Assembly: GCF_902728265.1 (NCBI RefSeq)
Contig: NZ_CACVBR010000013.1
Coordinates: 1-64,000, forward strand
Direction: 5' to 3'
Length of the DNA stretch: 64,000 nt
From: Chryseobacterium potabilaquae
GTDB lineage: Bacteria; Bacteroidota; Bacteroidia; Flavobacteriales; Weeksellaceae
Shown here: positions 45,612 to 53,741 of the stretch, piece after piece
How positions within the stretch are numbered: position 1 is the stretch's first letter
Layout of the letters: each line of letters opens with the position of its first letter
Notes under the pieces: model-generated
Told to the model about the DNA's origin: nothing
The model's input: only the letters and a program-made list of their open reading frames with translations
Databases searched by the model: none
Program-made: the position numbers and the translations under genes

Positions 45612-45646
45612 GGTGTAACAATTAATTGTTACACCGTTTTATTTTT
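45612..45646 (+). terminator. Terminator of the paa operon (copy 8 of the repeat family)
   Basis: Perfect 24-bp palindrome (arm GGTGTAACAATT) at 45612-45635, then GTTTTATTTTT. It contains the TGTAACAATT word of the intergenic family. Confidence 0.85.
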
Positions 45647-45666
45647 AAACTGTTATATTCGTTTTA

Positions 45667-46350
45667 ATGAAAACTTTTGCAGAACAAATTGTTGAATTTA
45701 ATGTAAACCTAATATATGATGGAAATCTTCCCGATGAGTTTCAGGTTTTAAACCCTTATTTGCATAATCCTGAGACAATGAAGGTGATGCAGGAATTTTA
45801 CCATAAATACTATAACGATTCGAAACAAAGAAAGTTCATTATAGGGATTAATCCCAGCCGCCACGGTGCTGGAGTTACGGGGGTTCCCTTTACTGATACA
45901 AAACGATTGGAAAGGGTGTGCGGGATTACAATGGAATCAGCATATACCCATGAAATTTCTTCTGTATTTATGTATGATATGATTGCTGAATATGGAGGAG
46001 CTGATATCTTCTATGAAAATTTTTATATTAATTCACCATTTCCATTAGCTATTGTTAGGAAATCAAAGAAGGGTTGGTTGAATGCTAACTACTATGACGA
46101 TAAGAACTTATTTGAATGTGTAAAAGAGTTTATGATTACCTCTTTAAAAAAACATATTAGTTTGAATCTTAATACCTCTGAAGTGTTTGTTTTAGGGAAG
46201 AGAAATGCTGAGTTTATTGCTAAGCTCAATAAAGAAGAGAAATTATTTGATAAGATGACTGTTTTGGAACATCCGAGATATATTCAGCAGTACAAATCAA
46301 AAGAAAAACAACTTTATATTGATAAATATATTTTGACTTTAAAGGAATAA
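45667..46350 (+). CDS. SMUG2-type DNA glycosylase
   Basis: 227 aa. UDG-superfamily motifs: GINPSRHGAGVTGVPFTD (residues about 60-77) and EHPRYIQQY near 205, the SMUG2 branch known from Pedobacter. It probably removes uracil and oxidised pyrimidines from DNA in base-excision repair. It lies 43 bases upstream of the membrane helicase gene in the same direction. Confidence 0.9.
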   Translation: MKTFAEQIVEFNVNLIYDGNLPDEFQVLNPYLHNPETMKVMQEFYHKYYNDSKQRKFIIGINPSRHGAGVTGVPFTDTKRLERVCGITMESAYTHEISSVFMYDMIAEYGGADIFYENFYINSPFPLAIVRKSKKGWLNANYYDDKNLFECVKEFMITSLKKHISLNLNTSEVFVLGKRNAEFIAKLNKEEKLFDKMTVLEHPRYIQQYKSKEKQLYIDKYILTLKE

Positions 46351-46393
46351 AAATAGATTATAACTGAAAAATTATTTAAGAACACAAGCCTGG

Positions 46394-49090
46394 ATGAATT
46401 CATTTCCTAAGAATTTAAATTTTAAATATAGCTGGCGAAAATACCAGAGTTTTCTTTTAGATAATGCTAATGATTACCTATCCGATAATCATTTACATAT
46501 AGTAGCGCCCCCTGGGTCAGGAAAAACGGTTATTGGTTTGGAAATTATGATCCGCCTTGATAAACCAACTCTTATTGTCGCTCCAACTTTAGCCATAAGA
46601 AATCAATGGATTAATCGATTTTGTGAATTATTCTTACAACAACAAGATATTCCGGAGTGGATTTCAATGGATATTAAAAAGCCCGGATTTGTTACAGTGG
46701 TAACCTATCAGGGAATTCATGCTGCATGCAATAATATAAAAGAAAATGAAATTCCTGCTGAAAATGCAAATGAAGAATATTCTCAATCTAATATTTTAAA
46801 TGTTGTAAAAAATCTCAAGAAGCAAAAAGTAGGAACATTCATTTTGGATGAGGCTCATCATCTGAAAAATGCATGGTGGGAAAGTTTAATTGAACTTAAA
46901 AATAAAATTAGTCCGACTCTTGTTGCGCTCACTGCAACTCCACCTTTTGATATCTCCGGTTCAGAATGGCAAAAATATATTCAACTAAATGGTAATATAG
47001 ATGTTGAAATTTCAGTTCCGGAATTGATGATTGAAGGAGATCTTTGTCCACATCAGGATCTTGTGTATTTTACTTTACCCACTAAGATAGAACAACAAAA
47101 AATTGAAAACTATTATCAGCAGGCTAGCCTTTTTTTTGAAGAAATTAAGCATGATGAAATCATTCTTCATGCGATAGAAAACCATCCTGTTTATCAATAT
47201 CCGGAGCAATATCTTGATTGGATTTATGAAAACCTTTCGTCATACACATCAGGATTGATTTATTTAAACTTAAGAGGGAAGAAAATTGAAAATATTCATT
47301 TTGAGATTATAGGCGATCAACAGAAGTTTATTCCTCAATTTGATTATTTCTGGACTGAAGAATTAATTGATTTTTATCTCTTTTTGGATGAAGCTAATTT
47401 TAAACAATTTGAAGAACACCGTACCCAACTTGAAAATAGATTAAGACGAAATGGTTTTTTGGAAAAGAAAATGGTGAGCTTCTTTAATAATAAAAACTTA
47501 ACTCAAATTTTCAATTCGAGTATTGGAAAGCTTCAAGGTATAAAGGAGATTGTTGATTTTGAATATTCAGTACTTAAGGATGAGTTGAAAATGGTAATCC
47601 TTACCGATTTTATTAAAAAAGAGTTCTTAACAAGAGATATTCAAAATGATAGTGAACTGGATAAGATGGGAGCTATCCCCATTTTTGAAAAGTTAAGGAG
47701 AGAAAATCATGATAAGAAAAAGATAGGAGTACTTACAGGAAGTATTGTAATTATTCCTAAGAGTTCTGAAAATATTTTTAAGGAATTTTGCATTAAAAAA
47801 GGAGTTTTTAATATTGCAGTTTTAGAACTTTCTTATGACACAAATTATGTTGTAATACATATTATAGATAGGTTGCGACATGATATTGTTTACATTATTA
47901 CGGAAATTTTTCAATGTGGTGAAATTCAAATTTTAATTGGAACGAAATCTCTTTTGGGAGAAGGCTGGGATGCGCCCAAAATGAACGCTTTGGTCCTTGC
48001 GAGTTTTGTAAGTTCATTTGTTCTTTCCAATCAGATGAGAGGAAGAGTCATTCGAACGGATGTAACTAATCCGCATAAAACAGGAAATATTTGGCATCTT
48101 GTCTGTTTTGACGAAAAAAGTGCAAATGGAGGTCAGGATTTAGATATTTTAAAAACAAGATTTAAAACTTTTCTGGGTGTTTCTAATAATGATGATCCTT
48201 CTATTGAAAATAATTTTGAAAGATTGAATATTAAATTTAATACAGAAAAAAATGAATTTTCATTGATCAACTTACAAACATTTTCTTTTGCCAAAGATCG
48301 AGATAACCTTTCTAAACGTTGGAGAGCAGCTTTGGATAAAGGTAATATCTTGATAGAAGAACTCCAGATTCCAATAGAAACAATGAAAGGAAATGAAGAA
48401 ATGAAAATGAACTATTTGAAAAATATGATAGGAAACTTTTCAGGAATTATGATTTCTACTTTTTTTACTTTTCTGCAGGATGTTGTAGCTACACTTATGA
48501 AATCATGGGATAACATTCATTCGATGGCTAATCTTTTTAAAGTTTCTTTTGTTGCTGGTCTTATAGGGATATTGGTGTATGGTGGAAAATTTTGGAGAGC
48601 AACAAGACAGTACTTAAAATATAAAAATACAGTAAAACATCTTAAACTCATAGGAGAGGTCACTTTAAAAAATCTTATCCATGAAAGGATTATCCAAACC
48701 CCCGAAGAAAATCTAAGAATAATCACTTCAAGTGATGTATATAAAAACTCAGTCTGTCATTTAGAAGGAGGAACCAACTATGAAAAATCACAATTTATTC
48801 AAACATTACAAGAGTTGGTAGCTCCTGTTGACAATCCGAGGTATTTATTAGAACAAAAAAACAAATTCTTTTTCATAAAAAAAAGTTTCTATTTTCCCCT
48901 TCCAGAAGTTTTTGCTAAAAATAAAAAAAGTGCAGAATTTTTCCAACGAGTGTGGAGCGAAACCTTCGATAACTCTCGCTTAATTTTTACACGAACAATT
49001 GAAGGAAGACGAATTTTGTTAAATCTAAGATTTCATTCATTAATGAAAAGAAATGGGAGAATAGAGCATCTCCATAAATGGACCAGATAA
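46394..49090 (+). CDS. SF2 helicase with two C-terminal membrane helices
   Basis: 898 aa. Walker A APPGSGKT (38-45), DEAH box (152-155), motif III TAT (180-182), and C-terminal helicase half with GEGWDAPKMNALVLASFV and the arginine-finger motif QMRGRVIRTD. Then, unusually, two hydrophobic helices at about 677-697 (GIMISTFFTFLQDVVATL) and 711-727 (VSFVAGLIGILVYGG), and a positively charged C-terminal domain. A helicase held to the membrane is rare; no known bacterial family comes to mind. The gene follows the SMUG2 glycosylase. Defence or DNA processing at the membrane is a guess. Confidence 0.85.
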   Translation: MNSFPKNLNFKYSWRKYQSFLLDNANDYLSDNHLHIVAPPGSGKTVIGLEIMIRLDKPTLIVAPTLAIRNQWINRFCELFLQQQDIPEWISMDIKKPGFVTVVTYQGIHAACNNIKENEIPAENANEEYSQSNILNVVKNLKKQKVGTFILDEAHHLKNAWWESLIELKNKISPTLVALTATPPFDISGSEWQKYIQLNGNIDVEISVPELMIEGDLCPHQDLVYFTLPTKIEQQKIENYYQQASLFFEEIKHDEIILHAIENHPVYQYPEQYLDWIYENLSSYTSGLIYLNLRGKKIENIHFEIIGDQQKFIPQFDYFWTEELIDFYLFLDEANFKQFEEHRTQLENRLRRNGFLEKKMVSFFNNKNLTQIFNSSIGKLQGIKEIVDFEYSVLKDELKMVILTDFIKKEFLTRDIQNDSELDKMGAIPIFEKLRRENHDKKKIGVLTGSIVIIPKSSENIFKEFCIKKGVFNIAVLELSYDTNYVVIHIIDRLRHDIVYIITEIFQCGEIQILIGTKSLLGEGWDAPKMNALVLASFVSSFVLSNQMRGRVIRTDVTNPHKTGNIWHLVCFDEKSANGGQDLDILKTRFKTFLGVSNNDDPSIENNFERLNIKFNTEKNEFSLINLQTFSFAKDRDNLSKRWRAALDKGNILIEELQIPIETMKGNEEMKMNYLKNMIGNFSGIMISTFFTFLQDVVATLMKSWDNIHSMANLFKVSFVAGLIGILVYGGKFWRATRQYLKYKNTVKHLKLIGEVTLKNLIHERIIQTPEENLRIITSSDVYKNSVCHLEGGTNYEKSQFIQTLQELVAPVDNPRYLLEQKNKFFFIKKSFYFPLPEVFAKNKKSAEFFQRVWSETFDNSRLIFTRTIEGRRILLNLRFHSLMKRNGRIEHLHKWTR

Positions 49091-49114
49091 ATAAAATTTA
49101 CAAAGATTTAATTC

Positions 49115-49144
49115 TTGTTAGAAATAGAGTATTTAGTATTTTTG
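49115..49144 (+). promoter_or_regulatory. Promoter of the crotonase gene
   Basis: TTG at 49115-49117, exactly 19 bases, then TATTTTTG at 49137-49144: a textbook Bacteroidota promoter, so this gene is transcribed independently of the helicase. Confidence 0.8.
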
Positions 49145-49167
49145 TGTAAATCCAATATAAATTAAAA

Positions 49168-49932
49168 ATGAACGAATTTGTTGTATCTGAGCTGAAAAAT
49201 AGTATTGCTGAAATTACATTTGGAACCCCCAAAAGTAATGCTCTTCCGGGAGCTATATTAGAAAAATTGGCACAAACTATTTTAAATGAAGGGTCAAAAG
49301 AAGAAGTTAAAGCAATTGTATTAAAAAGCGAAGGAGAAAAAGCTTTTTGTGGTGGTGCTAGTTTTGACGAGCTTTTGGCAATTGAGGAGTTAGAGGCTTC
49401 GACTAAGTTTTTTGGTGGTTTTGCTAAAGTTTTAAACGCTATGAGAAACTGTGGGAAAATTGTTGTGGTAAGAGTTCAAGGTAAAACTACCGGAGGGGGA
49501 GTAGGCATTGCATGTGGTGCAGACTATTGTTTTGCAACAAAATCTTCAGCATTGGCACTTACAGAAATTAATTTGGGAATTGGGCCATTTGTCATCGGAC
49601 CTTATGTAGAAAGAAAAATAGGTAAGTCTCAGTTTTCGGCAATGGCTATAGATGCCGACTTTCGCTCTGCAGATTGGGCAGAACAACATAATATCTATCA
49701 TTCTGTTTCTGAAAGTATTGAAGAAATGGATACTAAACTTGAAAAATTTTTAGAAACGTTAGCATCAAGAAGTAGTGATGCTTTAGCTTTAATTAAAAAA
49801 GTATCTTGGGAAGGAACAGATCATTTTAATGAACTCATGCCTGATCGAATTCATATGAGTGCAAGTCTTATTTTGGAAGAGTCTGCAAAGAAAAATATTG
49901 AATCAATAAAAGAAAGATTAAGAGTAAAATAA
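49168..49932 (+). CDS. Enoyl-CoA hydratase/isomerase family protein
   Basis: 254 aa crotonase fold (EKAFCGGASFDEL, GGGVGIACGADYCF, TEINLGIGPFVIGPYVERKIG). The first hydratase Glu, in the G-C-E-L-A position, reads Gly (GGGVGIA); the second Glu is kept in TEINLG. It resembles PaaF/methylglutaconyl-CoA hydratase-type proteins and could supply the 2,3-dehydroadipyl-CoA hydratase (PaaF) missing from the operon, but the altered site makes this uncertain. It has its own promoter and strong terminator. Confidence 0.85.
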   Translation: MNEFVVSELKNSIAEITFGTPKSNALPGAILEKLAQTILNEGSKEEVKAIVLKSEGEKAFCGGASFDELLAIEELEASTKFFGGFAKVLNAMRNCGKIVVVRVQGKTTGGGVGIACGADYCFATKSSALALTEINLGIGPFVIGPYVERKIGKSQFSAMAIDADFRSADWAEQHNIYHSVSESIEEMDTKLEKFLETLASRSSDALALIKKVSWEGTDHFNELMPDRIHMSASLILEESAKKNIESIKERLRVK

Positions 49933-49968
49933 AAATTAGAGCGTTGAATTTTTCAACGCTCTAATTTT
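49932..49968. terminator. Bidirectional terminator
   Basis: 16-bp perfect stem (AAAATTAGAGCGTTGA and complement), 5-base loop, between the convergent crotonase and methyltransferase genes; it overlaps the last base pairs of the latter. Confidence 0.9.
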
Positions 49969-51568
49969 ATACTTTTAATAGATTAATAGAAACTGTGGCT
50001 AAATCAGAATTCGGAAATTTTCGAGAAAGATTTTTATCAATAGTAAGGCCCGTCTCCATGCATATCTTTTTGAATACTTCAAGTTCTAAAATGTATTGAT
50101 CGGAAAATCCATGAGTGGCTTCATATGCTGTAGCGGATGTTTTTCCAATATTGCTACTGGTTAGTTCCGGTTGTAAGGAATGCAATTCGATAAGTAGAAG
50201 TCCATTCTTTTTAATATAGGGTAACCATAGTTCAAGATGCTCTTTTAAGCTTTCTTCTACCAGATTATTAGGCAATCTTTTCCCCCTAGAAGCAAAGGCT
50301 CCGGTGGATGTACTTACTCTATCAGGTGTCATATTGTTGGGATTTGCCCATATCCTGTTATGATCTAAGAATGTCCTAATATTAAGCAAATCTGAAAGAT
50401 CTATTTCATAATTATCTTTTAGGTCTTCTGCTAATTTTTGTGGATTTCCAATATCTCCCCAAATTACTTTTGCCCAGATATCACTATTGATGAGATTAGC
50501 TCTGGTAGCTTTTAATGCTGCGGGGTTATAATCTGCACCTACTAAGAATAGAGGGTGTTCTTCAAGCATTTTTCCTCGGATAGTATGTCTTTCAATAGTT
50601 TCAAAAATATGCTGTATAAAGGCTCCATTGCCACATCCCATATCCAATACTCCTTTGGGCTGTAAATGAATAGGTTGGTTGAAAATCTCAATAATGAAAT
50701 CATTAGCCACTTTAAAATAGGTAGAATGCGCTCCGCCGCTTCCCCATACATTCATGGCTCTATCCACATGAATTTCGTCTTCTCCTTCATCAATTTCTCT
50801 AATTTTAGAAGCGTTTCCGAATAAAAGCTCATCCATTTTATTTAATAAAGGAAGATAAGAAACAGTAACTCCGTAAGAAGTTGCTCTTTTAGCAAAATAA
50901 ATCCCTGTTTCTGTAAATTTATAGTTATTACCAGATTTAGTGAACCAATTTAAATGCACCAAGAAGTCCAAAATGACTTCGAAATTGGAATGATTTTTAT
51001 GAAATTCTGCTGCCTGAAATGATGTTTCCATAAAATATTTATGAAACATTCCTGTCATTCCTAAGTATACGATAATAGGGCCAATGATACAGCCCTCAAT
51101 GTGGTTTAGAATTTGTTCCTGTACACTTTTTTCAATTTCATCTTTAGATAGAGAGAGTCCAAAATTGTTTTTTAAGGAATCAGCAAGTTGAGTAAATTCT
51201 TCAATAAACGAGTTTTCCAATATCTGATTTCTTATATCAAGAGATTTTTTTTGAAAAGGAATAACCTTAAGATAGATAGGGGAATATTTTTGTAAGTATT
51301 GAGTTTTTGTATTAGAAGATATTATGACTTCATCTTTTTCATTATTAACGTGATATTCTAGAAACCCTTGTGAAGATAATGTTCTTAATGCTACATTCAG
51401 ATATCCTTCATTAGCTTTAAAAGATTCGGTAAGTTCAGAAAGGGATGCTTCTTTTCTATTGATGATGAAACTGATAATATCCTTTTTTAGTAATGAGGCA
51501 ATAATTGGGGTGGTTACGATGCCATCTAAATGCTTGAAAATTATCGATCGTAAAATCTCTTTATCCAT
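49967..51568 (-). CDS. SAM-dependent methyltransferase with duplicated winged-helix N terminus
   Basis: 533 aa. Two winged-helix/dimerisation-like segments (about 10-85 and 150-240: LSELTESFKANEGYLNVALRTLSSQGFLEY; then FAKRATSYGVTVSYLPLL) precede a class I methyltransferase domain from about 310 (motif I VLDMGCGNGAF). The layout recalls O-methyltransferases of natural-product pathways such as AprA-type enzymes. No DNA methyltransferase motif is present. Substrate unknown. It stands alone. Confidence 0.8.
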   Translation of the reverse strand: MDKEILRSIIFKHLDGIVTTPIIASLLKKDIISFIINRKEASLSELTESFKANEGYLNVALRTLSSQGFLEYHVNNEKDEVIISSNTKTQYLQKYSPIYLKVIPFQKKSLDIRNQILENSFIEEFTQLADSLKNNFGLSLSKDEIEKSVQEQILNHIEGCIIGPIIVYLGMTGMFHKYFMETSFQAAEFHKNHSNFEVILDFLVHLNWFTKSGNNYKFTETGIYFAKRATSYGVTVSYLPLLNKMDELLFGNASKIREIDEGEDEIHVDRAMNVWGSGGAHSTYFKVANDFIIEIFNQPIHLQPKGVLDMGCGNGAFIQHIFETIERHTIRGKMLEEHPLFLVGADYNPAALKATRANLINSDIWAKVIWGDIGNPQKLAEDLKDNYEIDLSDLLNIRTFLDHNRIWANPNNMTPDRVSTSTGAFASRGKRLPNNLVEESLKEHLELWLPYIKKNGLLLIELHSLQPELTSSNIGKTSATAYEATHGFSDQYILELEVFKKICMETGLTIDKNLSRKFPNSDLATVSINLLKV

Positions 51569-51646
51569 TTTTTTTATTAGTTTTCCTAAAATTTAAAATT
51601 CCTTAATACGGGAAATAAAAATACAAAGAAAATTGTAACAATTTTA

Positions 51647-51688
51647 TTTTGAAATTTAAAAATAAATAATAACTTTGTATTTCAAAGT
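51647..51688 (+). promoter_or_regulatory. Promoter with embedded inverted repeat, membrane-protein gene
   Basis: TTTTG at 51647-51651, 18 bases, TAACTTTG at 51670-51677. The -7 box overlaps the inverted repeat ACTTTG-N5-CAAAGT at 51672-51688, which recurs at 52735. Putative operator of the winged-helix protein at 52419. Confidence 0.65.
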
Positions 51689-51695
51689 TCTTTAT

Positions 51696-52313
51696 ATGGA
51701 TTCAAAAAACTATCACGAAGACTTATCCCATATCCGTTCTATGATGGAGCGATCTTCTCGATTTATATCATTAAGCGGTTTATCAGGAGTTTTTGCAGGA
51801 ATTGCTGCAATAACAGGAGCTATATACGTTTATTTTATCTTGTTGGGAGAAGGTATTAATTATTTTGATGCCGATATGAAAATATATAGTCCTACTGTAA
51901 TTAAAGAATTAGTAATTGTAGGAGTAGTCGTTTTATTGGTGGCTATCCTTAGTGGATATATTTTTACAGCCCATAAAAGTAAAAAGAAAGGACTTAAAAT
52001 TTGGGATGCTACTACCGAAAGACTTTTAATCACTTTTTCTCTCCCTTTAGTAGCAGGAGGAATATTTTGTTTGGCTCTTCTTTTCCATAACCTTTTTGTT
52101 TGGGTGGCTCCGACGACGTTGATTTTTTATGGAATAGCATTAGTGTGTGCCGAAAGATACACATTAACTGATATAAAATATTTGGGGTATTGCCAAATTT
52201 CTTTAGGTCTTATTTCTTCGTTTGTACTAGGGTGGGGATTACTTTTCTGGGCGTTGGGATTTGGATTTTTACATATTGTGTACGGTTTTATTATGCACAA
52301 AAAGTATAAATAG
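51696..52313 (+). CDS. Membrane protein of unknown function
   Basis: 205 aa from the ATG at 51696; a TTG at 51675 is part of the promoter -7 box and is rejected. A charged N terminus (YHEDLSHIRSMMERSSRF) then five to six hydrophobic helices. It resembles unnamed membrane proteins that accompany small winged-helix regulators in Bacteroidota. The promoter carries an operator-like repeat. Leader is about 12 bases. Confidence 0.75.
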   Translation: MDSKNYHEDLSHIRSMMERSSRFISLSGLSGVFAGIAAITGAIYVYFILLGEGINYFDADMKIYSPTVIKELVIVGVVVLLVAILSGYIFTAHKSKKKGLKIWDATTERLLITFSLPLVAGGIFCLALLFHNLFVWVAPTTLIFYGIALVCAERYTLTDIKYLGYCQISLGLISSFVLGWGLLFWALGFGFLHIVYGFIMHKKYK

Positions 52314-52418
52314 GAAAGTTGATAAGATCCAGAGAAGCCTTTCATTATGAAAGAATTTAATGACTCAATAAAAGTAAAGCTAAAGTAAAGAAATAGAAAT
52401 TTCTGACAATTAAAAGAT

Positions 52419-52712
52419 ATGATTAAAATAAATCAACTCAATAAAGAATTTGAAAGTCGTGTAAGATTAGGCATCATGTCTATACTTATGGTAAACGACT
52501 GGGTTGATTTTTCGGAAATGAAAAATTTACTGGAAGTAACAGATGGTAATTTAGCAAGTCATAGTAATGCATTAGAAAAAGTAGAATATATAGAAGTAAA
52601 AAAAGAATTTGTGGGAAAGAAACCAAAGACTTCTTATCGCGTGACCCAAGTAGGGCGTCTGGCATTCACAGAACATTTAAATGCACTTGAGAAATTATTA
52701 GGACGTAAATAA
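52419..52712 (+). CDS. Winged-helix transcription regulator
   Basis: 97 aa, a single winged helix: FESRVRLGIMSILMVNDWVDFSEMK, recognition-helix region VTDGNLASHSNALEKVEYI and wing KKPKTSYRVTQVGRLAF; this is the HTH_34/MarR-like type used as repressors of neighbouring membrane-protein genes. Inverted repeats ACTTTG-N5-CAAAGT stand before the membrane-protein genes on either side (51672, 52735), probably its sites. Confidence 0.87.
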   Translation: MIKINQLNKEFESRVRLGIMSILMVNDWVDFSEMKNLLEVTDGNLASHSNALEKVEYIEVKKEFVGKKPKTSYRVTQVGRLAFTEHLNALEKLLGRK

Positions 52713-52734
52713 GGATAAATTTTTTTGAATTTAA

Positions 52735-52751
52735 ACTTTGTAATTCAAAGT
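52735..52751 (+). promoter_or_regulatory. Second ACTTTG-N5-CAAAGT inverted repeat
   Basis: 17-base element before the 98-aa membrane protein, same as at 51672 except one spacer base. Confidence 0.6.
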
Positions 52752-52775
52752 ACTTTAAAATTAAATATTATAATT

Positions 52776-53072
52776 ATGATTACAATTAAACAAAAACACA
52801 AGACAAATTACATTTTTGGAGTAGCGGTTATATTATTGGTGATTGCATTTTTTGGAAATCTTTTTATAGAAGGTTGGAATTGGTCTTTTTTTGATTTCCT
52901 TCTTGCCGCAATTTTGCTTTTTGGGGTAGCCTTTATCATAAACCTTGTTGTCAAATCAAAGAAATCTTTTATGGCTAAGTTAATTACCTGTACAACAATT
53001 CTTTTGATATTTCTTTTAATCTGGATTGAATTGGCGGTTGGATTATTTGGAAGCCCATTTGCGGGAAGTTGA
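52776..53072 (+). CDS. Small membrane protein
   Basis: 98 aa from the ATG at 52776 (MITIKQKHKTNYIFGV), which follows the second operator-like repeat; an earlier in-frame start would pass through it. Three hydrophobic helices. No family recognised. Confidence 0.75.
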   Translation: MITIKQKHKTNYIFGVAVILLVIAFFGNLFIEGWNWSFFDFLLAAILLFGVAFIINLVVKSKKSFMAKLITCTTILLIFLLIWIELAVGLFGSPFAGS

Positions 53073-53180
53073 TTATAAAAATTTGAATCTAATGATAATA
53101 AAAGCGCAATAATATTTTCAATTCGAATAAGTGTAATTGTTTCTAAATCAAAGCTTTAAAGTGTAAAATAAAATTTTTAA

Positions 53181-53199
53181 AATACAATCAAGTTGTATT
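53181..53199 (+). promoter_or_regulatory. Inverted repeat AATACAA-N5-TTGTATT before the Coq4-like gene
   Basis: Perfect 7-bp arms with 5-base spacer, 20 bases upstream of the ATG at 53219. Same spacing as the ACTTTG repeats but different arms; possibly an operator. Confidence 0.45.
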
Positions 53200-53218
53200 G
53201 ATCTATTAAATATAAATT

Positions 53219-53704
53219 ATGAAAAAAATACGTGTCAAGTTCTTATTGTTTGTATACGATAAAACGCAAAAAATCTATAGAAAATATTTCAAAAAGAAAA
53301 AAAGGCAATGGCAGTTTAATGAGAAACAATTACTGGAATTCCATAAAGATTCTCTTGGAAGAAAATTAGGCGAATTTTATGAAAAGCATGGTTTTACCAT
53401 GATTCCAAAGATGGAAAATCATGACGTTCATCACTTGATTACGGGCTGCGGAACTAATTTTGAAGATGAAATTGCAATGCAATATCTTCTTCTTGGAAAT
53501 GGAAAATTGAATGCACATCTTTTAGCAGCTATTATTTTAGGAATATTAATCTTACCTGAATATTTGAGTATGTATATCAAAGCATTTAAAAAAGGTAAAA
53601 CGATGCGGGCTTTTTATTCTTGGGATTTTGAGGAGTTATTAAGGCAGGATTTTCAGCAAGTAAAGGACTTTATAGACACGAAAGATACGGTGGTTCTCTA
53701 CTAA
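53219..53704 (+). CDS. Coq4 family protein
   Basis: 161 aa. The Coq4 metal-ligand motif H-D-x-x-H with distal Glu reads HDVHHLITGCGTNFEDE (residues about 69-86), and the body is helical with a hydrophobic segment (HLLAAIILGILILPEYLS). In eukaryotes Coq4 works in ubiquinone synthesis; Bacteroidota use menaquinone, so the role is unclear. In this locus it sits between regulator/membrane genes and DUF4153. Confidence 0.82.
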   Translation: MKKIRVKFLLFVYDKTQKIYRKYFKKKKRQWQFNEKQLLEFHKDSLGRKLGEFYEKHGFTMIPKMENHDVHHLITGCGTNFEDEIAMQYLLLGNGKLNAHLLAAIILGILILPEYLSMYIKAFKKGKTMRAFYSWDFEELLRQDFQQVKDFIDTKDTVVLY

Positions 53705-53741
53705 ATATTCTTATCCTATTAAAATAATCAATCATTGTATT

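Noticed and set aside
49967..51568. DNA methyltransferase of a restriction system with the neighbouring helicase
   Set aside because: No N-P-P-Y or P-C-Q DNA-methylase motif, opposite strand and separated by a terminator; winged-helix head fits small-molecule enzymes.
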